A stretch of 60,406 nucleotides of DNA from NCBI GenBank assembly GCA_009783205.1, contig WRHO01000010.1, positions 1 to 60,406 on the forward strand. Direction: 5' to 3'. Below, in pieces: positions 9,047 through 16,686 of the stretch. Within the stretch, counting starts at the first letter, position 1. The number at the start of each line of letters is the position of its first letter. The notes beneath the pieces were generated by a model. The model saw only the letters and a program-made list of their open reading frames with translations, had not been told where the DNA came from and did no database searches. The position numbers and the translations under genes were made by a program. This DNA is from Oscillospiraceae bacterium (GTDB taxonomy: Bacteria; Bacillota; Clostridia; Oscillospirales; Ruminococcaceae).

Positions 9047-10911
9047 TTTCTTTTCTCTTTAATACTGTTGATTAAATATTCGCCACCGATTTGTGCCGAT
9101 TGTCCCGGGTGATAAATACACTCGTTAAACACATCTGTAATCTTTTCATAATAATCATCACTTTTCTCGATTAAATCTAAACAAAGCTCGCTTATATTCG
9201 CTAATTTATCAACGTCCGCCGAGACACCGATTTTATCACGAATCCATATATCAATAGGTGTAACATCAATTCTATCCCACTCGGGGTTCATAATTTTCAT
9301 TGGGGTATTAATATACAGCGACGGTTTTCTTGTTGTGAAAGAGAACTCAAGCGCGATTGCCGACCAATCGGTGATTATTAAGTCCGAGCAATATATAGTT
9401 GAATTAGACGAAAAATCGGTCTGTATCTCAAAATTATCCCCTTCTCTATCTCCGTATTTATCAAAAATTGCTTTCATTCGCCAAGGGAAACGCTTAACAA
9501 ATTCGGGGTGCGGTCGAAGTATAACTTTATAGCTTTCATTAAGCAACGCGCCTAACAATTCATCGAGACAAATTTCAAGTATGTTATCCTTTTGCCAAGA
9601 TGGTGCGATTAAAATTTGCGGCTTGTCGTTTTTTTGTTTCTCCAAAGCTTGATATTGTTCTATAAGCATATCGAGTAAGCCGAAGCCTACGTTTACGAGC
9701 TTTTTCGCGTGTAAATTATAAATCCGCTCCATTGCTTTAATTTCATCGTTATGATTTTTCCCGTAACAAAAAATCGTGTCGAAATTATTTAACGCACCTT
9801 TTCGATATATCATATTAAAGCTTCCAAATCCGTGGTCGATATATACGTACTCTATATCTTTTCTGACGAGCGAGCGTTTATAATGATAGGTTTCTAAATC
9901 GGGCATTGTCATAGCGACAATATCCGAATCCATTTTCATAAATGCCGAAATAAGCCCGTTTGATGTACAAAAATAAGGTTCAAATCTCGGTTTATTAAAT
10001 TCAAACACCCGGTCATTATAGTCGGCGGTCAAATAATGAACCGTAATATCGGAATTGTCGAGTATATAATTTATAAAATGTTCAAAATATTTCCAAAAAC
10101 CGCTCGCCTCCGAAAAGAAAACAAGTTGTTTTTTTGCGGCGTAAAACCGCTCCATATCCTTTTTCTCGCGCTCTTTTTCAAGCTTTTTGCGGTCTCTTTT
10201 TTCGGTCTTGTCACCCTTAGACAAAACCGGCTTTACAAAATCGCTCGCGTTATAACCAAGCTTTTTGGGGTTATAAATCATCGTGCATAAAACGGTTACC
10301 AAAATGCTGAACACGTTACCGCACACCCAGTAAAGCCCGACGCTCGCCTGACACACGAAGGCGAAATAGCCGGAAAATCCCGTAAGGAATATCGCCACGC
10401 CCCATTTTGTTAAAAAACCCTGTGCTTTTGTTAAGGGGTTAAGGCTATTTTGTACGAGACACAATAAAAAAGAAGAAAGTGCCGCTAAAATCGGAAAGAC
10501 AACAAGGCTCGAGGTAAGCGTAGGAACCCTTGCCAAATCCAATCCCAAAAAGTAAAAGTCATAACTACTGTCCTCTACAACGGTATATACCGCCCGTACA
10601 ACGCCAATAATAATCGGGATTTGGATAAAAAGCGGTAAAAGTGCTTTAAGTGTGCTGTATTTTTCTTTTTTATAAAGCTTATTTTGTTCGCGGAACATTT
10701 CGCCGGGTTCGCCCGAATGTCTCGCTTTTAAATCCGCCAACTGCGGCTGAAGCTTAAAAAGAACGAGCGAATTTTTTTGTGATATGAGAGAAATAGGGAA
10801 TAGAATAACCCTTGTTAAAAGGGTAAACAAAATAATCGCTATACCAAAATTCCCCGTCGTTATATAGCATTTGTCTATTACATAAATTAACGGCTCGATT
10901 AACAAATTCAA
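9043..10911 (-). CDS. YidC/Oxa1 membrane insertase fused to TagF-like CDP-alcohol phosphotransferase
   Basis: 622 residues with two known families joined. Residues 1-215 are a YidC/Oxa1/SpoIIIJ domain: five membrane helices, LLTRVILFP near 30, LQPQLADLK near 55, and no lipoprotein signal or extracytoplasmic domain. A charged linker (about 220-250, rich in KEKR) follows. Residues 255-615 resemble CDP-glycerol glycerophosphotransferases (TagB/TagF): DHGFGS with H360, ILIAPSW near 437, RPHPE with H468, and ITDWSAIALEF near 512. The start is TTG, with GAGGT upstream at good spacing. It sits between a LicC-like nucleotidyltransferase and a sulfatase-fold enzyme in the phosphonate operon. I infer that it transfers a CDP/CMP-activated group to a polymer at the membrane, with the YidC part as anchor or channel. 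Its substrate is unproven. Confidence 0.85.
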   Translation of the reverse strand: MNLLIEPLIYVIDKCYITTGNFGIAIILFTLLTRVILFPISLISQKNSLVLFKLQPQLADLKARHSGEPGEMFREQNKLYKKEKYSTLKALLPLFIQIPIIIGVVRAVYTVVEDSSYDFYFLGLDLARVPTLTSSLVVFPILAALSSFLLCLVQNSLNPLTKAQGFLTKWGVAIFLTGFSGYFAFVCQASVGLYWVCGNVFSILVTVLCTMIYNPKKLGYNASDFVKPVLSKGDKTEKRDRKKLEKEREKKDMERFYAAKKQLVFFSEASGFWKYFEHFINYILDNSDITVHYLTADYNDRVFEFNKPRFEPYFCTSNGLISAFMKMDSDIVAMTMPDLETYHYKRSLVRKDIEYVYIDHGFGSFNMIYRKGALNNFDTIFCYGKNHNDEIKAMERIYNLHAKKLVNVGFGLLDMLIEQYQALEKQKNDKPQILIAPSWQKDNILEICLDELLGALLNESYKVILRPHPEFVKRFPWRMKAIFDKYGDREGDNFEIQTDFSSNSTIYCSDLIITDWSAIALEFSFTTRKPSLYINTPMKIMNPEWDRIDVTPIDIWIRDKIGVSADVDKLANISELCLDLIEKSDDYYEKITDVFNECIYHPGQSAQIGGEYLINSIKEKRK

Positions 10912-10916
10912 TTGAT

Positions 10917-11615
10917 TTATACCTCGTTTATAAGCTTCAATTCCGCAACGGTATCAATTTCGATTATTTGCTCCGGTTTAACCGGCGAAACCGAAACATT
11001 AATATCGCGGAGAACACCGTCTACAATTTCGTCCCAGTATAGCTCCTCATGACCGGCTTTATCATATGCTTGATTCAATGCGCGCATAATAACTTGTATA
11101 TCGTCCTTAAGCCAAAAAGATATGCCGCACATATTATAAAGGTCTGTGCCGTTTCTGTCTAATTTTATTATTCTGTCGGTATTTTCTTCGGTAATAAATA
11201 CCCATTCATCGGAAAACCCGGATACATATTTCCCCAAATAACACGATTTACAAAACTCGGTTAAAAGCATATTGCGGTCAGAAATATATAAATCCGCCTC
11301 GCATATAAAGCAATTTGTATCACCTAAAATATTCTCCGCCGCTTTAAGAGAGGATATATTATTTTTTGTCATATACTCTTTATTTTCGAGTAAAGTAACA
11401 TTATTATACTTATCGGTCAAATATTTAAACTGTTCCTTTTTATAACCGGTCATGATAAAAATTTTCATATCGCCGCGTTTTTTTAGCGTTTCTATAACCG
11501 TTTCAATCATCGGAGTCCCTTTGACCTTTATCAAAGGCTTAGCGGTTTTTTCGGTTAGCGGACGCATTCTCGTTCCTAATCCCGCCGCCATTATTAATGC
11601 AATTTCGTTTATCAT
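10917..11615 (-). CDS. LicC-like phospho-alcohol/phosphonate nucleotidyltransferase
   Basis: 232 residues of a sugar-nucleotidyltransferase fold close to LicC (phosphocholine cytidylyltransferase). The nucleotide-binding loop IMAAGLGTRMRPLTEKTAKP starts near residue 8, and the metal-binding acidic segment EADLY is near 107. The family couples CTP to phosphocholine, AEP or sugar phosphates. In this operon it could make CMP-AEP or the CDP-activated unit for the adjacent TagF-like domain. A second nucleotidyltransferase is fused to the PEP mutase, so the two must divide the work. It starts 14 bases after the transaminase stop, with AAGGA upstream. The fold is secure; the substrate is inferred. 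Confidence 0.85.
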   Translation of the reverse strand: MINEIALIMAAGLGTRMRPLTEKTAKPLIKVKGTPMIETVIETLKKRGDMKIFIMTGYKKEQFKYLTDKYNNVTLLENKEYMTKNNISSLKAAENILGDTNCFICEADLYISDRNMLLTEFCKSCYLGKYVSGFSDEWVFITEENTDRIIKLDRNGTDLYNMCGISFWLKDDIQVIMRALNQAYDKAGHEELYWDEIVDGVLRDINVSVSPVKPEQIIEIDTVAELKLINEV

Positions 11616-11629
11616 TTATATATCGTTCC

Positions 11630-12763
11630 TTAACCCGCTATATATTTCACCGGAATTTCTACATTCGCCTTTTTCAACCCCGCTTCAAATGTTTTAAAAA
11701 AATCATGTATATCCGAAGCGTCAATTGCCCCGAATGAACACAATCTGAACGTATTGGTTCCCCGAATAACGCCGGGGTAAATGGTAAATCCTCGGTCATA
11801 ACAATAATCGTGAATATCGTTAAAGCTCCAATTTTTGTCGTCGGGATAAATTGCAGAAATGACCAATCCCGACTGTTGTTCTTTTTTTATATATTCTTTA
11901 AATCCGAGTTTTTTTAATCCGTTATGAATAGCGTCATTAACGCTTTTATGTCTCAAGAATTTGTTTTTCTCGCCCTCAAAAAAGTATTCCTCCATCGCTT
12001 GAACGGCGGCATACACCGTTTGTACGGGGGGGGTAAAGTGCATTTGTTTATTCTTGATAAAATGTTCATACTGCATAAAAAGATTACAATAATACGAGCG
12101 TTTCGGGTATTTCTCCGACTCAATGATTAGCCGCGTTTTACCTATGACATATGAAAGCCCCGTCATCGCCATAAGCCCTTTTTGCGCCGAAGACATACAA
12201 AAGTCGATATTATCCGCTTCGACATCAATCGGTATCATTCCGTAGGTAGATGTTGTATCAATCACCGATATGCAGTTATATTTATGCGCGAGCGCGCCTA
12301 TTTCGCGAATGGGGTTTAAAATGCCGGTTCCCGTTTCGTTATGGGTAGTGTAAACAACCGCAATGTCGTCGTTTTTTAATAGAGCGTCTTCAATTTCGTG
12401 CAAAACCGGTAATTCATCATCGCGAAATTTCAACTCAATGTACGATAAGCCGTAGTGTTGGCATATTTCTACCGCCCTCGAGGTGTACGCGCCGTTATTT
12501 ATAACGAGGATTCTTTTGTTTTCGGGTAAAAGCGAGTTTAAGCAAACGTCCATACAGATAGTTCCCGAGCCGCAAAAAAGCACAGCCGAATAATCATCAC
12601 CGCCATGAACAATTTTTACCAAATCGCACTGTAACCGTTCCAATATATTAGCAAACTCTTTTTCACGCGGACAGATATCAGGGACAATTTGCGCCGCCTT
12701 AACGCCGTCGGTTGTTGTAGCGGGGCCGGGATTAAGAAGGACTTTCTTCTCTTTTTTAATCAT
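11630..12763 (-). CDS. phnW: 2-aminoethylphosphonate-pyruvate transaminase (PhnW/AEPT-like)
   Basis: A class V PLP aminotransferase of 377 residues. In the biosynthetic direction it aminates phosphonoacetaldehyde to 2-aminoethylphosphonate. Family features are LLNPGPATTTDGVK near residue 9, the CGSGT motif near 65, VYTTHNETGTG near 140, VIDTTSTYG near 170, and the PLP Schiff-base lysine K195 in SSAQKG. The flanking PEP mutase and phosphonopyruvate decarboxylase point to AEP synthesis and not degradation; no phnX phosphonatase is present. ATG start with an AGAAATAGAGAG purine tract. Very likely an AEP transaminase. Confidence 0.92.
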   Translation of the reverse strand: MIKKEKKVLLNPGPATTTDGVKAAQIVPDICPREKEFANILERLQCDLVKIVHGGDDYSAVLFCGSGTICMDVCLNSLLPENKRILVINNGAYTSRAVEICQHYGLSYIELKFRDDELPVLHEIEDALLKNDDIAVVYTTHNETGTGILNPIREIGALAHKYNCISVIDTTSTYGMIPIDVEADNIDFCMSSAQKGLMAMTGLSYVIGKTRLIIESEKYPKRSYYCNLFMQYEHFIKNKQMHFTPPVQTVYAAVQAMEEYFFEGEKNKFLRHKSVNDAIHNGLKKLGFKEYIKKEQQSGLVISAIYPDDKNWSFNDIHDYCYDRGFTIYPGVIRGTNTFRLCSFGAIDASDIHDFFKTFEAGLKKANVEIPVKYIAG

Positions 12764-12771
12764 TTAACTCT

Positions 12772-13533
12772 CTATTTCTTTCTAAGCACAAGAAAAATAT
12801 CGGTTGAATTTGAGCTTTCCTCAATTATTGTGAATCCGCATTTTATAAGCAAGCTTTTAATTTGCTCGGGGGTATAATATCTGTAGGTGATATTATCCTC
12901 GATTGTTTCAAATCTGCCGTCGGGAGCCGTTATTTCATAAATTGAAACATATTCGATAATTTGTTTTTCTTGGTCAGATTTTATATTTTTTGTATAACGA
13001 CGAATTTTATTGTTTGTGGCGGGGTCGACCGTTATATACGCCTCGGTTTCTTTCCCGAGCCAGTCGTCGCCGTATGATTGTCTCGGAATAAACACACTGA
13101 ATAAAAAAAGCGAATCGTCATTCATATGCTTTTTTATATTTTTCAAACATTGAACCGCATCCGATTCATTAAGTAAAACTTGGAAGGCGCGCCATATTAA
13201 AATAACTAATCCGAAGGTTTTATTTAAGTTGAATATTGTCATATTTGCATTTTCAATTGAGAGATTTTTTGTTATTTCATCGGGAAGCTTTGCCGCTTTT
13301 TCCCTAAAAACGGAAAGCATTGTATCCGATAAATCGAAGGCGGTAACATTACGGTCAATTGCTTTTTTAAGCACGGGGATTGTCACCCTTCCCGTACCGC
13401 AGGCGATTTCCAAAATATCTCCTTTTGTTTTTTCAACACATTCTAATGCAATTTTTACATCGTCGTTTAACAAATCTCTATTGTCAAAATCATAGAGATA
13501 CGCCGTGTTCTCGTATAAATTTTTTGTAGCCAT
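12772..13533 (-). CDS. SAM-dependent class I methyltransferase
   Basis: About 253 residues from the ATG at 13533, chosen over an upstream TTG at 13542 because AGGAAGG lies ten bases before it. The Rossmann SAM site is EIACGTGRVTIPVL near residue 43, followed by an acidic motif in TAFDLS. It resembles small-molecule methyltransferases, with no rRNA or DNA target signature. It lies between the decarboxylase and the transaminase in a tight operon, so methylation of AEP nitrogen or of a phosphonate intermediate is a reasonable guess. Nothing in the sequence fixes the substrate. Confidence 0.8.
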   Translation of the reverse strand: MATKNLYENTAYLYDFDNRDLLNDDVKIALECVEKTKGDILEIACGTGRVTIPVLKKAIDRNVTAFDLSDTMLSVFREKAAKLPDEITKNLSIENANMTIFNLNKTFGLVILIWRAFQVLLNESDAVQCLKNIKKHMNDDSLFLFSVFIPRQSYGDDWLGKETEAYITVDPATNNKIRRYTKNIKSDQEKQIIEYVSIYEITAPDGRFETIEDNITYRYYTPEQIKSLLIKCGFTIIEESSNSTDIFLVLRKK

Positions 13534-13550
13534 TTTAATCAAACCTTCCT

Positions 13551-14618
13551 TTAAACTGTTTTTAAACCTTCTTTAAACCTCGTCGCCTGTCCAAATATTA
13601 AATCGCGTTCGGGGCGCGGTAAATCCTTCATTGTTCCGACGCGGATTCTCGAATACATCTGTGTATAACGGGGAGTCGCTCTAAAAGCTTTGATTAACCC
13701 CGCCAACTCATCGGGAGAATTGACGTAAGCCGTCGGATAAAGCCGCTCCATAACATCAAAAACGCGGCTCTCGCCAAAGCTGTTCCTTTGCCCGCCGGTG
13801 GATTCGTTTGCGGAGTTGTCCAACACGATATAGCACAGATTGTCGGGCTTCTTTTGCGTGAGGGTATACAACCCGCCGAGCCGCATCAGACAAGCACTGT
13901 CTCCGTCAATCGCAATAATCGTTTTGTTTGGTAAATTCTCGCTTAATCCTAACGCCAATGATGAAAGACAGCCCATTGAGCCGACCATATAAAAGTTTTC
14001 TGCCCTATCCTTTATACAATACATTTCGCGACTTGTGAAACCGGTTGCGGTTACTATTACAGAGTCTCCCGCGCCGCTTGATATTGCTTTTAGAACATCA
14101 TAACGCAACGGAAACTCATTTGTTTCGGTTACGACAGAATTGAGCTTTACCGAAGAAAAAGTAGTTTTTTCATTAACAAGAATTGCCGCCGAGCTTTGTG
14201 CGAGACAGGCGTTTGCGTTTTTCAAACAATCCTCGTCCTCTGCGTTAAAATACGGTATGTTTAAAGCGTCCAAAAAAGGCTTAACCACGGTTGCCATTAT
14301 ACGATGCTGCGGTTCGTCGTCAACCCCGCGGTTTCCTATTATAAGCAACGTGTGTAACCCGAACAATTCGTTAAGCGACGTGAGCGGCGAAAGTGCGTTT
14401 GAAAGACCCGAATTTTGCATAAGAACCGCACATTTGTTTCCGCCGAGCGACGCCCCCGCCGCATATGCCAAAGCGTCGCCTTCGTTCACAAACGCTTCAT
14501 ACAAACCGCGGTTTTCAACCTCGTTTATTATTGAGCCGAGAAAGGAACATGGAACGCCCGCAAATTTCTCAAACCCGTATTCTTTTAATTCGTCAATAAA
14601 AAGCTTTGTATCATTCAT
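13551..14618 (-). CDS. aepY: Phosphonopyruvate decarboxylase
   Basis: A thiamine-diphosphate enzyme that decarboxylates phosphonopyruvate to phosphonoacetaldehyde, the step that pulls the unfavourable PEP mutase equilibrium. About 355 residues. The pyrimidine-binding segment includes NEGDALAYAAGA near 50, and the ThDP/Mg motif is GDSACLMRLGG near 236 with LDNSANESTGGQ after it. The start is the ATG at 14618, preceded by GGAGAAG; it lies inside the last codons of the PEP mutase gene, an eight-base overlap that implies translational coupling. A longer in-frame extension to 14675 has no ribosome site and is rejected. Confidence 0.93.
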   Translation of the reverse strand: MNDTKLFIDELKEYGFEKFAGVPCSFLGSIINEVENRGLYEAFVNEGDALAYAAGASLGGNKCAVLMQNSGLSNALSPLTSLNELFGLHTLLIIGNRGVDDEPQHRIMATVVKPFLDALNIPYFNAEDEDCLKNANACLAQSSAAILVNEKTTFSSVKLNSVVTETNEFPLRYDVLKAISSGAGDSVIVTATGFTSREMYCIKDRAENFYMVGSMGCLSSLALGLSENLPNKTIIAIDGDSACLMRLGGLYTLTQKKPDNLCYIVLDNSANESTGGQRNSFGESRVFDVMERLYPTAYVNSPDELAGLIKAFRATPRYTQMYSRIRVGTMKDLPRPERDLIFGQATRFKEGLKTV

Positions 14619-16218
14619 AGACTTCTCCGACTTTAAGAAGGTCGTTAATTGAATTAATATCAACGATTGAATCACGAGACGAAACGATTGAAACTATATT
14701 TAACCCTTGTTCAATTGCGCGGCATAAAAATCCGGAACAAGATAGGCTTTCGATATCCTCAGCTTTTAATAATTCGCCTATCGCCGAATAATTATTAATC
14801 ATCATTAACCCGCTGAAATAAACCGTGTCGCCGTTTCCGGAAGAACTCGGTTCGGGACAGTCGGGACAAACCGCAACGACCTCAACGCCGTTGCCCGCGT
14901 GAAACAAGTCGTCAAAATCATTGTTCAGTTTTAGCGAAAAACCATTGTTGATATAATTCTCTTTAACGCATACCAAAACCAAATCCGCGTCGGCGTGGTC
15001 ATCAATACAACCGAGAATATCGCGCAATAAATACCTCTTAAAAAATACATCGCCGTATAACGCAAAATACGGTTGCTTCGCCTTTGCTGAATAGAGCGAA
15101 AGGGTATACATTACCTTTGTCGTTTCCCATTTGTCGTTATCAATTATTGTCAACTCGGGGTATTCAATTTCTTCTTTTTTATACCCCCTCACAATAGAAA
15201 TGTCGGATATACCTATTTCGTTTAACGCCTCAATTTGGCGGTCGAGTATGGTCTTACCTTTAATAGTCAGAAGCGATTTAGGCTTACTGTAATCGAGCGT
15301 TTCGGATGCACCCGCCGCTAAAACAACCGCGCCGAAGCCGGAACCGGAGGGCATATATTCCTTTTCCATTTCGAGATATTCTTCATTTTTTTGAAGTCTG
15401 AATATTTCCGAAACCGACGCAATCGCCCCCTCAACATTTGCAATAGAATTGTCCTTATAAATCTTGGCGCACACCTGTTGCATGGCGGTAACGCAGGAAC
15501 GGACATTGTGGTTAGCCCAAATAATGCCGCTGATTCTCGGGTCTTTTGTTAATTGCTTGACGGGGATTGAATAATATTTTGTGGGTACAATAAAGATAGG
15601 CGTTTCGCGTTTAAACGCCCCGAGAAATTCAAAAATGTCTTTAGGGTTTGCGAGCTTCGAATGAACCAATAAAGCATCCGCACCGGCATCTAAATACATT
15701 TCTGCACGTTTTATAGCATCGGCTACACCCGCGCCGACAATCAACGATTCCAACCGCGCTATAACCGAAAAATCGGGGTCGGTTTGAACCGCTTTCATTG
15801 CGCGAATTTTACCGGAAAATTCAACGGGGTCGGCAAGAGCATCAAGCTTTGTTTCTAAAAACGAGTTTGTCTTAGGGAATTTCTTGTCTTCGATACAAAC
15901 GGCGGCTATCCCCGTTTGCTCTAACTTTGTCAACAAGCGACAGGCGTTGTTGAAATTGCCGTAGCCGGTATCGCCGTCAACAAGTATCGGAAGGTCGCAC
16001 GCGTCGTTCATGTATTCGAGTACGTCGAGCAACTGTGTGTATGAGATTTCGTTGTTGTCGCGTACTCCGAGAGAGGCGGTTATGGACAAACCGCTCGCCC
16101 ATATAGCCTCAAACCCCGCTTCTTCAACTATCTTTGCGGACAGCCCGTTATGCGCCTCCATAAGAAAAAAATGACTTTTCGAATTTAATAATTCTCTGAA
16201 TTTTTTAGTTTTGCTCAT
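14611..16218 (-). CDS. aepX: Phosphoenolpyruvate mutase fused to a PntC-like nucleotidyltransferase
   Basis: A bifunctional 535-residue protein. Residues 1-285 are PEP mutase, which forms the C-P bond of phosphonopyruvate. The diagnostic EDKX5NS motif is present as EDKKFPKTNS (residues 110-119), which separates PepM from isocitrate and methylisocitrate lyases. LVDGDTGYG near 78 supplies Mg ligands. Residues 293-535 form a nucleotidyltransferase with VLAAGASETLDYSKPKSLL and a metal-binding YGDVFF segment. Its loop lacks the usual GTR, as AAGASETLD replaces AAGxGTRL. PepM-nucleotidyltransferase fusions are known in surface-phosphonate loci, and PntC makes CMP-AEP. The ATG is five bases after the upstream small gene. 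First committed enzyme of the operon. Confidence 0.95.
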   Translation of the reverse strand: MSKTKKFRELLNSKSHFFLMEAHNGLSAKIVEEAGFEAIWASGLSITASLGVRDNNEISYTQLLDVLEYMNDACDLPILVDGDTGYGNFNNACRLLTKLEQTGIAAVCIEDKKFPKTNSFLETKLDALADPVEFSGKIRAMKAVQTDPDFSVIARLESLIVGAGVADAIKRAEMYLDAGADALLVHSKLANPKDIFEFLGAFKRETPIFIVPTKYYSIPVKQLTKDPRISGIIWANHNVRSCVTAMQQVCAKIYKDNSIANVEGAIASVSEIFRLQKNEEYLEMEKEYMPSGSGFGAVVLAAGASETLDYSKPKSLLTIKGKTILDRQIEALNEIGISDISIVRGYKKEEIEYPELTIIDNDKWETTKVMYTLSLYSAKAKQPYFALYGDVFFKRYLLRDILGCIDDHADADLVLVCVKENYINNGFSLKLNNDFDDLFHAGNGVEVVAVCPDCPEPSSSGNGDTVYFSGLMMINNYSAIGELLKAEDIESLSCSGFLCRAIEQGLNIVSIVSSRDSIVDINSINDLLKVGEVYE

Positions 16219-16223
16219 ATTAT

Positions 16224-16472
16224 TTACTGTTCCTTATCGGATTTTTCAATTTGTTTTTGTAACGATTTGACTTTCAAGCCTTTAAAAAACATGATTATCT
16301 TATGTCTTAATAAACCAAAAACCACACCGAGCGTTATAAACACACCCGCAACTATTTGTATCAGCAGGGCTGATGTTGTCGGGTCTATATAAGCCGATGC
16401 GGTATTAATGAATAAAAGCGAGGCTAAAAGCATAAAATACGTATATCTCGCGGCTGTCCCTATTTTTTTCAT
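16224..16472 (-). CDS. Small membrane protein with AYIDPTTS motif
   Basis: 82 residues from the ATG at 16472, preceded by AAGGAG; an in-frame ATG at 16496 lacks a ribosome site. There is an N-terminal signal or membrane helix, then SAYIDPTTSALLIQIV and a second hydrophobic helix, ending in a Lys-rich cytoplasmic tail. I recall similar small proteins with an AYIDPGTGS-type motif beside surface-polymer and sulfatase-fold genes, but I know of no assigned function. It is the first gene of the phosphonate operon, five bases before the PEP mutase start, so it is probably a subunit or accessory of the membrane step. Confidence 0.75.
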   Translation of the reverse strand: MKKIGTAARYTYFMLLASLLFINTASAYIDPTTSALLIQIVAGVFITLGVVFGLLRHKIIMFFKGLKVKSLQKQIEKSDKEQ

Positions 16473-16559
16473 TTGACACTCCTTATTATAAAACATTATT
16501 AATAATACAATCCTGTGTAAATTTTTTACAAATCCCCATGAATCAATAATTAATATTAA

Positions 16560-16587
16560 ATTATATCACGAAAAAAATAATTGTCAA
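16560..16587 (-). promoter_or_regulatory. Promoter of the phosphonate operon
   Basis: Minus-strand TTGACA (16582-16587), 16-base spacer, TATAAT (16560-16565). It lies about 88 bases before the first start codon at 16472. No other strong promoter was seen inside the operon, whose genes are separated by short gaps or overlaps. Confidence 0.75.
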
Positions 16588-16626
16588 GCCTTTTAATGAG
16601 ATTTTTTTGTTTTTTTGGACGAACAA

Positions 16627-16657
16627 AAAGCCGAGTGGGTCAACCATTCGGCTTTTC
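16627..16657 (-). terminator. Terminator of the sugar ABC operon
   Basis: Inverted repeat AAAAGCCGAGTGG / CCATTCGGCTTTT with a five-base loop and a T run on the minus strand. It lies 30 bases after the permease stop at 16687 and before the phosphonate promoter. Confidence 0.8.
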
Positions 16658-16686
16658 CGTATATCCTCTACACCATATCCCCCAAC

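Noticed and set aside
14619-14675. Longer phosphonopyruvate decarboxylase start
   Set aside because: No ribosome site, and the extension only re-reads the end of PepM; GGAGAAG lies before the ATG at 14618.
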